Source: Glycomyces sp. YM15 (GTDB taxonomy: Bacteria > Actinomycetota > Actinomycetes > Mycobacteriales > Micromonosporaceae). Taken from it: a stretch of 64,000 bases of DNA. Position 1 is the stretch's first letter. Every line of letters begins with the position of its first letter. Both the position numbers and the translations under genes were made by a program. This document shows positions 1 through 8,760 of the stretch, piece after piece. The notes beneath the pieces are model-generated. The model worked only from the letters and a program-made list of their open reading frames with translations. It searched no databases and was not told the origin of the DNA. The stretch covers positions 502,103-566,102 of the forward strand of contig NZ_JAERMK010000001.1 of NCBI RefSeq assembly GCF_016918015.1, written 5' to 3'.

Positions 1-280
1 TCAGGGTCTCGCGGACGCCGGTCTCGCGGGTGCCGCCCTCACGGGAGGACAGCGGGGTCACCGAACCGGAGCCGCGGTTGAGCTGGCGGACGGGACGGTC
101 CTCGGACGCGGTCCGGCCGACCCGGCCGGTGGTGCGCTGCGCGCCCCGCACCCGCTGGGATGCCGTCTGCTGCCGTTCCTCGGCGAACTCGTCGTTCTCC
201 TCGTAGCCGTTGCCGTAGCCGCGATCGTCCTCGTCCTCGATGAGGCCGAGCCAGATGCCTGCCTTCCGCATCGCGCCCAT
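1..280 (-). CDS. sepF: Cell division protein SepF (N-terminal part, runs off the window)
   Basis: SepF bundles and anchors FtsZ filaments at the membrane. The visible N-terminus starts MGAMRKAGIWLGLIEDED, the actinobacterial form of the membrane-targeting amphipathic helix, followed by an acidic stretch and a basic, Arg/Ser/Thr-rich linker ending about RETGVRETL at the window edge. The FtsZ-binding globular domain lies outside. The ATG at 280 is preceded by a purine-rich GGAGGGAG site. It follows ftsZ and yggS in the usual actinobacterial order, about 140 bases after yggS. Identification rests on the first 90 or so residues and gene order. Confidence 0.88.
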   Translation of the reverse strand, partial: MGAMRKAGIWLGLIEDEDDRGYGNGYEENDEFAEERQQTASQRVRGAQRTTGRVGRTASEDRPVRQLNRGSGSVTPLSSREGGTRETGVRETL

Positions 281-421
281 CGATCGTGCTCCCTCCTCGG
301 GCCGCCCCTGTTGAGTCAGGTACGCGGTCTCATCCTAGCGCCGACTCCTTACACGGAGGTGTTTTTGCCCGACTAGTCAACCGTCATCGTGCGTCTGTCT
401 GTCCCACTGCTGCCCCACACC

Positions 422-1129
422 TTACGCCATCGGTTCACGTTCGCCGAGCACGTTTCTTCCCAGTCTGACCATTGTGGCCCCCGCTCGTATCGCGTCGCGG
501 TAGTCGCCGCTCATGCCCGCCGAGATCTCGGTGGCCCCGGCGTCGACGCGCCGTACGGTGTCCGAGCATCGGGCAAGCAGCGCAAAGGCTTCGGCCGGTT
601 CCCAGCCGAGCGGCGCGACGGCCATGACCCCTTTGAGGGTGAGGGCGGGCGCGGCGGCGATCGCCTCGGCGAGGGGTTCGAGGTCCGCGACGGGCACGCC
701 GCCGCGGACGGTGTCGCCGTCGAGGCTCACCTGAATGAGTGCGTTCAGGTTGCGGCCGTGGGTGCTCGCGGCGGCGTTGAGGGCGTTCGCGAGGGGGGCG
801 CGGTCGACGGAGTGCACCCAGTCGGCGTAGGCGGCGACGGATTTCGCCTTGTTGCGCTGGAGCTGTCCCACGAAGTGCCACACCGGTTGCAGTCCGGCGG
901 CGGCGAGTTCGGCGGCTTTCGGCGCGGCCTCCTGGTCGCGGTTCTCGCCGAGGTCGGCCTGGCCGAGTTCGACGAGCGCGGCGGCGTCGGCGGCGGGGAA
1001 GGTCTTGGTGACGGCGATGAGGCGGATCGAGTCCGGAGAGCGGCCGGCGTCGGAGCAGGCGGCCGCGATGGCCTCGCGCGTCCGGTTGAGGTTGTCCCGC
1101 AACTGGTCTCGGCGCGACTGGGTGGTCAA
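422..1129 (-). CDS. yggS: YggS/PLPBP-family pyridoxal phosphate homeostasis protein
   Basis: A PLP-binding alpha/beta-barrel protein of about 235 residues, the family's usual size. The motif AVTKTFP carries the PLP-binding lysine (K42 counted from the start chosen), GENRDQE and HFVGQLQRNK are family signatures, and the C-terminus has GMSGDYRDAI and VRLGRNVLGER. The family keeps free PLP in balance and has no known enzyme activity. I start at TTG 1129, which has AGGA nine bases upstream; an in-frame TTG at 1147 is also open. It lies between ftsZ and sepF, as in Mycobacterium (Rv2148c), but the ylmD/yfiH gene usually between it and ftsZ is missing. Confidence 0.9.
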   Translation of the reverse strand: MTTQSRRDQLRDNLNRTREAIAAACSDAGRSPDSIRLIAVTKTFPAADAAALVELGQADLGENRDQEAAPKAAELAAAGLQPVWHFVGQLQRNKAKSVAAYADWVHSVDRAPLANALNAAASTHGRNLNALIQVSLDGDTVRGGVPVADLEPLAEAIAAAPALTLKGVMAVAPLGWEPAEAFALLARCSDTVRRVDAGATEISAGMSGDYRDAIRAGATMVRLGRNVLGEREPMA

Positions 1130-1292
1130 GAGTGAAGGTCCTAGCAATTCGATCGCGGGGTCTGCGGGTGCGTCGGCGAGCGCAGCGCCGGTGCGGCTCG
1201 CGAGTGCTCCTGCCGACGCGTGCGAGGCACGACTTGGTGCTGCCGAGGCCGACGGGCCGCCGAGACGTGTTGCCGCCCCGACGGTCCGCCGC

Positions 1293-2405
1293 CTAGAAGC
1301 CGTCTTTCAGGAAGGCCGGAACGTCGACGTCGTCGAACAGGACCTTGCCGTTGCTCGACTCGCGCTCGGGTTCGGGCTTGGTCTCGCGCACGGGCTCGGG
1401 CTTCTGCTCGGGCAGTGCGGAGATCCGGGTCGGCTGGGCGAGTTCGAATTCGGCCTCGTCCTCGACGTCGAATCCGGCGGCGATGACGGTCACGCGGGCC
1501 TCTTCGCCGAGGGCGTCGTCGATGACCGCGCCGAAGATGATGTTCGCGTCGGTGTGGGCGCAGTCGGAGACGAGCTCGGCCGCGTCGTTGATCTCGAACA
1601 GGCCGAGATCCGAACCGCCCGCGATGGAGAGGAGCACGCCGCGTGCGCCTTCCATGCTCTGCTCCAGCAGCGGCGATTCGATCGCGGCGCGGGCGGCTTC
1701 GACGGCGCGGTTCTCACCGCGGGCCGAGCCTATGCCCATGAGCGCCGAGCCCGCTCCGCTCATGACGCTCTTGACGTCGGCGAAGTCGAGGTTGATGAGG
1801 CCGGGCGTGGTGATGAGGTCCGTGATGCCCTGGACACCGGAGAGCAGCACCTGGTCGGCGAGGCGGAATGCGTCCATCATGGAGATGGAGCGGTCGCCGA
1901 GGTGCAGCAGCCGGTCGTTGGGGATCACGATGAGCGTGTCGCACTCGTTGCGCAGATCGTCTATTCCCGAGACCGCCTGGGTCTGGCGGCGCTTGCCCTC
2001 GAAGGCGAACGGCCGGGTGACCACGCCGATCGTGAGCGCGCCGAGCTTGCGGGCGATGTTGGCGATGACGGGCGCGCCACCGGTGCCGGTGCCGCCGCCC
2101 TCGCCGCAGGTCACGAACACCATGTCCGCTCCCTTGAGGACTTCCTCGATCTCGTCGCGGTGGTCCTCGCAGGCCTTCGCCCCGACTTCGGGGTTGGCGC
2201 CCGCGCCGAGACCGCGGGTCAGTTCGCGACCGACGTCGAGCTTGACGTCGGCGTCACTCATCAAGAGCGCCTGTGCATCGGTGTTGATCGCGATGAACTC
2301 GACGCCTTTGAGGCCCGCCTCGATCATCCGGTTGACAGCATTGACGCCGCCGCCCCCGACTCCAACGACTTTGATCACGGCGAGGTAGTTGTGCGGTGGT
2401 GTCAT
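1293..2405 (-). CDS. ftsZ: Cell division GTPase FtsZ
   Basis: Tubulin homologue that forms the Z-ring. At 370 residues it is somewhat shorter than Streptomyces or mycobacterial Fts[16 protein letters not shown] opens the nucleotide-binding domain, the tubulin signature GGGTGTG is at about 103-109, [11 protein letters not shown] is the T7 catalytic loop, and the C-terminal peptide VPAFLKDGF that binds SepF and FtsW partners is intact. The linker between core and tail is short (about 50 residues) and rich in Pro, Glu and Lys. ATG 2405 has the site AAGGAAGG. The 75-base gap to ftsQ could hold its own promoter. Confidence 0.98.
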   Translation of the reverse strand: MTPPHNYLAVIKVVGVGGGGVNAVNRMIEAGLKGVEFIAINTDAQALLMSDADVKLDVGRELTRGLGAGANPEVGAKACEDHRDEIEEVLKGADMVFVTCGEGGGTGTGGAPVIANIARKLGALTIGVVTRPFAFEGKRRQTQAVSGIDDLRNECDTLIVIPNDRLLHLGDRSISMMDAFRLADQVLLSGVQGITDLITTPGLINLDFADVKSVMSGAGSALMGIGSARGENRAVEAARAAIESPLLEQSMEGARGVLLSIAGGSDLGLFEINDAAELVSDCAHTDANIIFGAVIDDALGEEARVTVIAAGFDVEDEAEFELAQPTRISALPEQKPEPVRETKPEPERESSNGKVLFDDVDVPAFLKDGF

Positions 2406-2480
2406 CGCTGCTGCCTTCCTTCCCCTTCGGCCCTGGGTACGGCAAACGGATGTGCGCGCACACCCGCTCCCCCCTTAACG

Positions 2481-3215
2481 CTAACTCACAGTGGGGGCAT
2501 CTGGTGCGCTGACATCGACATGTTCGTACCCGCCGGCCAACAATCGATCGGCGACCTCGGCTTTCTGCTCGCTTTCCGAACCGTCGCCCCACCGGAGCGT
2601 CCGTCCATCTTCGAGATACAGGGTGACGCTCGCGGGGGACGGGGACTCCACGTGTTCGACCTCGTCGGCGAGGTCTGACGGGAGTGCCTGCAGCACTATG
2701 AGGGTCTCGATGGTCGCCAGGTCGTCCGGTCCCGGCTCGGCGAGCTCGACCCTCCAAATTGATCCCGGAGCGGTCGAGGTCTCGTCGAATACCACACCTT
2801 CGGAATCGACCATGAGAAAAGTCTCGTCGTCCACCGGTACGGCCATATAAGGCTCGCGTTCGGTGACGGCGATGCTCAGCGCGTCCGGCCACGCGCGGGT
2901 GACGTCGACGGATTTGACGGGGGCGAGCTTCGCGACCGCCGCCGCGATCGCATCGAGGTCGGCGCCGAGCACGGAGTCGCCCACCGCGTCTCGGCCGAGC
3001 GCGGCCACCGCTTCGGGGGTGAGGACGGAGGTCCCGGTGACCTCGATCCGCTTCACTTCGAACAGCGGTGTGGTCCATACGATCACGAAGGCCAGCGCGA
3101 GCAGCGCCAGGGCGCTGATCGAGATCCACCGCAACCGACGATCGGGAAGCTTGCGGCGCACCACGTGGACGAGCCGCCAGGGCCCGGGTTCGGACGTGTT
3201 CTCTGGGCCGCGCAT
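2481..3215 (-). CDS. ftsQ: Cell division protein FtsQ
   Basis: Bitopic divisome protein of 244 residues. A cytoplasmic basic N-terminus is followed by one membrane helix (about 31-50), a POTRA domain beginning FEVKRIEVTGTSVLTPEAV (about 52-120), and a beta domain with AWPDALSIAVTEREP and a terminal part including LRWGDGSESEQKAEV. These are standard FtsQ/DivIB landmarks. It heads the ftsQ-ftsZ-yggS-sepF half of the cluster, and its upstream region is shared with the divergent iron-regulated gene at 3313, so it cannot be read through from murC by a simple operon. Confidence 0.95.
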   Translation of the reverse strand: MRGPENTSEPGPWRLVHVVRRKLPDRRLRWISISALALLALAFVIVWTTPLFEVKRIEVTGTSVLTPEAVAALGRDAVGDSVLGADLDAIAAAVAKLAPVKSVDVTRAWPDALSIAVTEREPYMAVPVDDETFLMVDSEGVVFDETSTAPGSIWRVELAEPGPDDLATIETLIVLQALPSDLADEVEHVESPSPASVTLYLEDGRTLRWGDGSESEQKAEVADRLLAGGYEHVDVSAPDAPTVS

Positions 3216-3270
3216 GGGTCGATGATTCCATGTCGCGGGCGTTCGGCGGTGGCGGCTCGCCCGAGCCTTC

Positions 3271-3295
3271 AGATAAGGTAAGGCAAACCTTATCT
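3271..3295. promoter_or_regulatory. Iron box (DtxR/IdeR-type operator)
   Basis: A perfect inverted repeat with 9-base arms, AGATAAGGT and ACCTTATCT, separated by AAGGCAA. The central 19 bases match the published DtxR/IdeR consensus TTAGGTTAGCCTAACCTAA at about 14 positions. It ends 17 bases before the GTG of the siderophore-interacting protein and would overlap its promoter, so repression by Fe(II)-bound IdeR is the natural reading. Confidence 0.85.
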
Positions 3296-3312
3296 ATGAG
3301 GAGGAGTGCCGC

Positions 3313-4230
3313 GTGGCGACGCAGACCGAGGAATCGACCGAGTCCACCGTTCGGCCGTTCGAGCTGTTCCCCGTGGAAGTGCGGGCGCTGCGACGGCTGA
3401 GCCCCTCTTTCATACGGGTCACCTTCGCGGGCGCGACCCTGCGGCACTTCGCCGACAACGGCTACGATCAGCGGTTCAAACTCATCTTCCCCGCCCCGGC
3501 CTGCGGCTTCGACAAGATGCCCACGAGCGAGCGCTGGTACTCCGAGCTGCGGGCCCTCCCCGAAGCGGAGCAGTGCGGCGTCCGCACGTACACGGTGCGC
3601 GCCGTCCGGCGCGCGGCCGGCGAGGTCGACGTCGACATGGTCGTCCACGAGGCGCACGGCGACGAGGAGTGCGGCCCGGCGCTGCGCTGGCTCCGCGACG
3701 CGGCCGTGGGCGACGAGGTCCTGCTGCTCGGGCCCGACGCGCGCTGGGACGGCCCGCACGGCGGCGTCGACTTCCACGCCCCCGAGGGCGCGGAGCTCCT
3801 CATCGCGGGCGACGAGACGGCGGCCCCCGCGATCGCCGCGATCCTGGAGGACCTCCCGATCACCGCGCGCGGCAAGGCGTTCATCGAAGTCCCCGAGGCG
3901 GCGGACGTGCTCGACCTCGACACTCCCGAGGACGTCGAGGTCGTGTGGCTGCCGCGCGAAGGCGCGGCGTGGGGCGACAGGCTCGTCCCCGCGGTCACCG
4001 AAGCGGCCCGCGCCATGGACTTCGCCAAGAGCGGGCAGTTCGACGAGAACGAGGACGAGATGATCTGGGAGGCCCCGCAGGAGGTCGCCCGGTGTGAGGC
4101 CTACGTGTGGATCGCCGCCGAGACCGGCGTCGTCAAGACCCTCCGCTTCACCGTCCGCAAGGAACTCGGCCTCCCCAAGGAGTGCGGGGCGTTCATGGGC
4201 TACTGGCGCAATGGCGCCTCCTGGGACTAG
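3313..4230 (+). CDS. Siderophore-interacting protein (FAD-binding ferric-siderophore reductase)
   Basis: Cytoplasmic flavoprotein of the ViuB/SIP family that reduces Fe(III)-siderophore to release iron. The N-terminal FAD domain (about 15-135) has RLSPSFIRVTFAGATL and the FAD-contact RTYTVR; the C-terminal NAD(P)H-like domain (about 150-305) has LLIAGDETAAPAIAAIL and a late YVWIAAETGVVKTLRF segment, ending GYWRNGASWD as is typical. GTG 3313 follows a GAGGAG site. An iron box directly upstream supports iron regulation. The gene is oriented against the dcw cluster and looks inserted. Its stop overlaps the stop of the convergent Uma2 gene in a shared CTAG. Confidence 0.93.
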   Translation: MATQTEESTESTVRPFELFPVEVRALRRLSPSFIRVTFAGATLRHFADNGYDQRFKLIFPAPACGFDKMPTSERWYSELRALPEAEQCGVRTYTVRAVRRAAGEVDVDMVVHEAHGDEECGPALRWLRDAAVGDEVLLLGPDARWDGPHGGVDFHAPEGAELLIAGDETAAPAIAAILEDLPITARGKAFIEVPEAADVLDLDTPEDVEVVWLPREGAAWGDRLVPAVTEAARAMDFAKSGQFDENEDEMIWEAPQEVARCEAYVWIAAETGVVKTLRFTVRKELGLPKECGAFMGYWRNGASWD

Positions 4231-4835
4231 CGCCCCTCGGAGTTGAATGCGGTCGTGTCGAGCTCGAAGTCGAACGGCTCGGGCACGTGCACGGGTTTGC
4301 CGAACTCGGCTGAGGTGCGCGACTGGTAGCCGTGCCTCGGTGACGGATCGGAGAACACCGTGAGCATCCGTTCCTTCATATCGAAGAGCAGATAAACCGG
4401 GACCCCCGCACGGCCGTAGATGACGGCCTTCGCAGTGAAGTCGTTCTTTCGGGTGGCGGGAGAGGTGAGTTCAGCGACCAGTGACAGTGCGGTACCTGGA
4501 AGCAGATTGGAATCGATGTCGACCATTTCGACATCCGCGACGCAGATGTCCGGGCCGAGAGCACCGGAATGCTCGGGGAAGACGAACAGGAAGGGCTCCG
4601 CGCCCGCCTCATGGCCTTCCGGCGCATGCTGATCGAGTTGACGGACGAGCGACTTCATCGGCCTGCGGTAAGAGCCCTTGGACCAGGGGGACACGACGAT
4701 GTTCCTTCCGAAGACCTCTGCGTTGAAGCCGTCCATGTCCCAGTCACTCGCGGTGTTCAAGAGACGACGGAAGACAGCACGATCGTCATCATACGATTGC
4801 TCAGTGGTGTCCGGTTTTGGGAGGGTCATGGTCAT
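4227..4835 (-). CDS. Uma2-family (PD-(D/E)XK) endonuclease-like protein
   Basis: About 202 residues from ATG 4835, which has AAGGAGG five bases upstream; a second ATG two codons on is equally possible. The Uma2/DUF820 restriction-endonuclease-like fold shows as GPDICVADV (catalytic PD), LVAELTSPATRKNDFTAKAVIYGRAGVPVYLLFD with the E-x-S-P-x-T-x-x-x-D...K pattern. Such genes are abundant in actinobacteria and their biological role is unknown. It sits between murC and ftsQ. It ends four bases inside the convergent SIP gene. Together with that gene it interrupts the division cluster. Confidence 0.85.
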   Translation of the reverse strand: MTMTLPKPDTTEQSYDDDRAVFRRLLNTASDWDMDGFNAEVFGRNIVVSPWSKGSYRRPMKSLVRQLDQHAPEGHEAGAEPFLFVFPEHSGALGPDICVADVEMVDIDSNLLPGTALSLVAELTSPATRKNDFTAKAVIYGRAGVPVYLLFDMKERMLTVFSDPSPRHGYQSRTSAEFGKPVHVPEPFDFELDTTAFNSEGR

Positions 4836-4940
4836 CGTCGCCTCCTTGGCGGGCTCTGCCCTTGTTTGCGTACGCGGTTGCGTATCACCACTATAGGCCG
4901 AGCGGCGGGTGCGCGGCACCCGCCGCTCACGCAATTCGTC

Positions 4941-6353
4941 CTACCGCAGGAGGTCATCCGGCATGAGCTGGACGGGCGGGGCGCCCATGGTGACGACCAC
5001 GTCGCCTTCGGCCGCGAGGGCCTTGACCGCGGCGGGCACGTCGTCCCATTCGGGGACGAAGACCTTGTCGGCGTCGGGGAGGTCCACGGCGTCCAGGAGC
5101 GCCCGGCCGCCCTGGCCCTCGGGGATCGTCTCGCCGGGGCCGAAGATCTCCATCACGACCGCCTTGTCCGCCAAGGAGAGCGCTTCGGCGATGTCAGCGC
5201 GCATCTCGACGGTGCGGTAGACGCGGTAGGGCATGAAGACCACGATGAGCCTGCCGGGCGCGGCGACCTCCTTGAGGGTCTTGATGGCCTCGGTCATCGC
5301 GGTCGGGTGGTAGGCGTACTCGTCGAAGACCGCGTACCCGTCCTTCTCGCCGCGCTTCTCGAAGCGGCGCTTGACGCCGCCGAACGCGGCGATGCCCGCG
5401 GCGATCGCGTCCGCCTCCAGGCCGACGTACAGTCCGGTGGCGATCGCGGCGGCCGAGTTGAGCGCGATGTGCTTGCCGGGCATCGGCAGATGGAAGCGGC
5501 CGAGCAGCTGGTTGTGCGCGAGGACGGTGTAGTCGACGCCGTCTTTGGTGGACTCGACCTCGCCGAGCTGGATGTCGGCGCCGTCCGAGAAGCCGTACGT
5601 GGCGACGGTGCGGCCCTCGGCGCGGAGCTTCTTGGCGAGCGCGAGCGTCCCCGGGCTGTCGGCGCAGAGGACGAGGAGCCCGTCCTTGTCCGTGTTGCGG
5701 CAGAAGCGCTCGAAGGCCTCCGTGAGGGATGCCATGTCGCCGTAAGTGTTCAGGTGGTCGACGTCGATGTTGGTGACGATGCCGATCTCGGGGCGGAAGC
5801 GCAGGAACGAGCGGTCGGACTCGTCGGCCTCGGCCACGAAGTACTCGCCGGTGCCGTGCGCGCCGGTGTGGGCGCCGATGTTCTCGCCGCCGTTCACATA
5901 CGACGGATCGAGGCCGGCGTGCGCGAGCATCTGCGAGATGATCGCGGTCGTGGTGGTCTTGCCGTGGGTGCCGGTGACGACGATCGAGCGGCGGCCGGTC
6001 ATGGCGGCGGCCAGCGCCTCGGAGCGGTGGTAGACGCGGATGCCGCGCCTGCGGGCCTCGGCCACTTCGAGGTGCTCGTCGTTGTGCGCGGTCGAGCGCA
6101 CGACCGTGTCGATGCCGTCGAGGTTCGAGGGCACGTGCTCACGGTGGAGCGTGACGCCGAGGCGTTCGAGCTCGGGCAGGCTCGGCCAGTCCTTCAGCTC
6201 GGAGCCGGACACGGGCAGGCCGCGGGTGGCGTAGAGGCGGGTGAGGCCGTTCATGCCCACGCCGCCGACGCCGATGAACAGCGTGCGGCCGAGGTCTTCG
6301 GCCGTGATGCCCTCGTCGATCGGGCTCGTCAGGTCGTTGGGGTCGTCGCTCAT
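4941..6353 (-). CDS. murC: UDP-N-acetylmuramate-L-alanine ligase MurC
   Basis: Cytoplasmic ATP-dependent ligase adding L-Ala to UDP-MurNAc. Length 470, normal. The N-terminal Rossmann domain has FIGVGGVGMNGL; the central domain has the P-loop GTHGKTTTT (about 128-136) and NIDVDHLNTYGD; the C-terminal domain has FDEYAYHPTAM, where most MurC enzymes have HHP, and ends PPVQLMPDDLLR. ATG 6353 overlaps the murG stop as ATGA, so translation is probably coupled. The upstream in-frame reading is an artefact of murG in another frame. It is last in the murE-murC run. Confidence 0.96.
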   Translation of the reverse strand: MSDDPNDLTSPIDEGITAEDLGRTLFIGVGGVGMNGLTRLYATRGLPVSGSELKDWPSLPELERLGVTLHREHVPSNLDGIDTVVRSTAHNDEHLEVAEARRRGIRVYHRSEALAAAMTGRRSIVVTGTHGKTTTTAIISQMLAHAGLDPSYVNGGENIGAHTGAHGTGEYFVAEADESDRSFLRFRPEIGIVTNIDVDHLNTYGDMASLTEAFERFCRNTDKDGLLVLCADSPGTLALAKKLRAEGRTVATYGFSDGADIQLGEVESTKDGVDYTVLAHNQLLGRFHLPMPGKHIALNSAAAIATGLYVGLEADAIAAGIAAFGGVKRRFEKRGEKDGYAVFDEYAYHPTAMTEAIKTLKEVAAPGRLIVVFMPYRVYRTVEMRADIAEALSLADKAVVMEIFGPGETIPEGQGGRALLDAVDLPDADKVFVPEWDDVPAAVKALAAEGDVVVTMGAPPVQLMPDDLLR

Positions 6354-7468
6354 GGCTGCTCCAGCACTTTCAGTGTGTAGTTGCGCAGCGCCTCGTCGCC
6401 GGTGCGGCTGCCGAACGCGGCCGAGGCCCGGGACATCGCCGCGACCCGGTGCGGGTCGGTGATGACCGGGATGAGGTTGGCCTCGATCCACGAGGGGTTG
6501 AGGTTCTCGTCGTCGCAGAACATCGCGCCGCCGGCGTCCACTACGGGCCCGGCGTTGCGGTACTGCTCCTTGTTGCCCCAGGGCATCGGGACGAAGACGG
6601 TGGGCACGCCGAGCGCGGAGACCTCCGCGACGGTCATGGAGCCGCCGCGGGCGAGCACCATGTCGGCGGCGGCGTAGCCGAGGTCCATGCGGTCGAGGTA
6701 GGGCAGGGTCCGGTACGGGACGGGCAGGCCCTCGGGGATGTGGATCGGCTCCTCGCGGCGGGCGCCGGTGATGTGCAGGACCTGGACGCCGCGGTGCGTG
6801 AGCGCTTGGGCGGCGCCGGAGACGGCGTTGTTGATCGAGGCCGCTCCCTGCGAGCCGCCGTAGACGAACAGCACGGGGCGGCGCGGGTCGAGACCGAAGT
6901 ACTGGCAGGCCTGGGCGCGCATGGCGTTCCGGTCGAGGTGGGCGATCTCCGGCCGCAGGGGCACGCCGGTGATGGTGCCGTCGGCGAGGATCGGCGAGGC
7001 CTGCGGGAGGTGCGGGAAGCCGAGGGCGAGGTTGTCGCTGAACTTGAGCGCCATCTTGTTGGCGACCCCGGGCGGGTCGTTGAACTCGAAGATGACCATG
7101 GGGGTCTTGCGGCGCCACGCGGCGAGGTAGGCGGGGACGGCGACGTAGCCGCCGAAGCCGACCACGACGTCCGCCTGGACCTCGTCCATGATGTCGCGGG
7201 TGGCCTTCATGGCCTTGAGCATCCGCGGCGCGGTGAGCAGCAGGTCGAGGTTGATCTTGCGCGGCAGCTGATGGGCCGGGACGTTGCGCAGGTCGTAGCC
7301 CGCCTTGGGGATGAGGTCGTTCTCCAGGCCCTTCTCGGTGCCGAGGCAGGTGACGCGGACGTACGGGTCGTGCCGGCGGAGGCAGTCGGCGTAGGCCAGG
7401 AGCGGGTAGATGTGGCCGCCGGTGCCGCCGCCGGCGAGGACGACCGATCGAAGCTGAGGCAACGTCAT
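6350..7468 (-). CDS. murG: UDP-GlcNAc:lipid I N-acetylglucosaminyltransferase MurG
   Basis: Peripheral membrane GT28 enzyme that turns lipid I into lipid II. 372 residues. The N-terminal G-loop LAGGGTGGHIYPLLA (13-19 core), GFGGYVAVPAYLAAW, and the C-terminal YGGSQGAASINNAV and ARGGSMTVAEVSALGVPTVFVPMPW are all diagnostic. The start ATG 7468 overlaps the ftsW stop (ATGA). HIYPLLA is the actinobacterial version of the HVFPALA loop. Confidence 0.97.
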   Translation of the reverse strand: MTLPQLRSVVLAGGGTGGHIYPLLAYADCLRRHDPYVRVTCLGTEKGLENDLIPKAGYDLRNVPAHQLPRKINLDLLLTAPRMLKAMKATRDIMDEVQADVVVGFGGYVAVPAYLAAWRRKTPMVIFEFNDPPGVANKMALKFSDNLALGFPHLPQASPILADGTITGVPLRPEIAHLDRNAMRAQACQYFGLDPRRPVLFVYGGSQGAASINNAVSGAAQALTHRGVQVLHITGARREEPIHIPEGLPVPYRTLPYLDRMDLGYAAADMVLARGGSMTVAEVSALGVPTVFVPMPWGNKEQYRNAGPVVDAGGAMFCDDENLNPSWIEANLIPVITDPHRVAAMSRASAAFGSRTGDEALRNYTLKVLEQP

Positions 7469-8760
7469 GTCTTTCTGGTCGTAGTTTTCTTCTTGGAGGG
7501 CTCCGAGTCGGACTCGGAGCGGGGTGCGGGCGGCAGGGGGGCCCACAGCAAGCGTACGAGACGTGAGGGATTGCGGGCCCGCAGCGCCGTGGCGGCGTCG
7601 GGTTCGGCACGCGCGAACCCGGCGAGCATCCCGACCGCCGCGAGGATGACGACCAGCGCCGTCCCGCCGTCGGAGATGAACGGCAGCGGCACCCCGGTCA
7701 TGGGGATGAGGCCGAGCACCCCGCCGATGTTGATGAAGGCCTGGCCCGCGATCCAGATGGTGACGCCCGCGGCGACGAGCGCCCGGAACGGGTCGTCGGA
7801 GCGGCGCGCGATGCGGAAGCCGGTGTAGACGAGCACGGCGAACAGCGCCAGGATCACCAGGCAGCCGACGACGCCCAGCTCCTCGGCGATGAGCGCGAAG
7901 ATGAAGTCGTTGTGGCCGTTGGGGAGCCAGTCCCATTTCTGGCGGCTCTCGCCGAGGCCGACGCCGAACCAGCCGCCGTCAGCGATCGCGTAGTACCCCT
8001 GGATGGCCTGGTAGCCCCAGGTGTCGGCGAAGTCCTCGGGCCGCGAGAACGAGATGATGCGCTGCATCCGGTAGCCCTCGAACGCGATGAGGACCGCGGA
8101 GCCGAGCAGGCCCATGGCGACGAGCACGGCGAGGATGCGCAGCGGCACGCCCGAGGCCCACAGGAGGCCGAGGAACATCGCCAGGATGATGAGCATCGTG
8201 CCGAGGTCGGCGTAGCCGATGACGATGAGCAGCAGCCCGGCGATCGGGAACATCGGGATCGCGAGCTCGCGCCAGGACGCGATGCGCGGGCCGAGGCGCA
8301 CCAGCGAGTCCGCGGCCCACAGGAGCAGCGCGAACTTGGCGATCTCGGCCGGCTGGAACTGGAAGGGCCCCAGGTCGATCCACAGCTGGTCGGTGGCGAT
8401 GCCGCCGGTGGAGTCGCCTCCGGCGGCCTCCTGCTGCTTCTGGCGGATCGACAGGACGACCAGGACGAGTCCGAGCAGGATCGCGACCACCAGCAGCGGG
8501 CGCGACACCGCCCGGTAGGTGCGCGAGGGCAGGCGCTGGGCGACCCAGAAGCAGACCAGGCCCACCACGGCCCAGACGACCTGCTGGAGGATCACGGCGA
8601 ACGCGTTCCCCGTGGCCTCGTAGGACTCGACCATGGTCGCCGAGAAGACCATCACGAGCCCGATGGTGAGCAGCAGTGCCGAGGAGGAGAGCAGCAGGTA
8701 GTACGAGGCCAGCGGCCGGTCGAGCAGACCGCGCAGCAACTCGGTGAACCCGCTCCTCAC
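7465..8760 (-). CDS. ftsW: SEDS peptidoglycan polymerase FtsW
   Basis: Septal glycosyltransferase with about ten membrane helices, 431 residues. The periplasmic core has WIDLGPFQFQPAEIAKF, GWFGVGLGESRQKWDWLPNGHNDFIFA and GLIPMTGVPLPFISDGGTALV, the SEDS landmarks. The loop before the QPAE motif is longer than usual and replaces the common GARRW with TDQLW. The C-terminal cytoplasmic tail is Ser/Lys/Thr-rich (SEPSKKKTTTRKT). GTG 8760 overlaps the murD stop as GTGA. It is most likely FtsW rather than RodA because of its place between murD and murG. Confidence 0.95.
   Translation of the reverse strand: MRSGFTELLRGLLDRPLASYYLLLSSSALLLTIGLVMVFSATMVESYEATGNAFAVILQQVVWAVVGLVCFWVAQRLPSRTYRAVSRPLLVVAILLGLVLVVLSIRQKQQEAAGGDSTGGIATDQLWIDLGPFQFQPAEIAKFALLLWAADSLVRLGPRIASWRELAIPMFPIAGLLLIVIGYADLGTMLIILAMFLGLLWASGVPLRILAVLVAMGLLGSAVLIAFEGYRMQRIISFSRPEDFADTWGYQAIQGYYAIADGGWFGVGLGESRQKWDWLPNGHNDFIFALIAEELGVVGCLVILALFAVLVYTGFRIARRSDDPFRALVAAGVTIWIAGQAFINIGGVLGLIPMTGVPLPFISDGGTALVVILAAVGMLAGFARAEPDAATALRARNPSRLVRLLWAPLPPAPRSESDSEPSKKKTTTRKT

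Noticed and set aside
849..2678. Long plus-strand frame of 609 residues opposite yggS and ftsZ
   Set aside because: It is a GC-rich antisense shadow; the product is low-complexity Asp/Gly/Val and the opposite strand encodes clear FtsZ.
4941..7610. An 889-residue minus-strand frame that looks like a MurG-MurC fusion
   Set aside because: Its first 400 residues are Arg/Pro-rich out-of-frame translation of murG. The real MurG is in another frame, and murC starts at ATG 6353 with an ATGA overlap.
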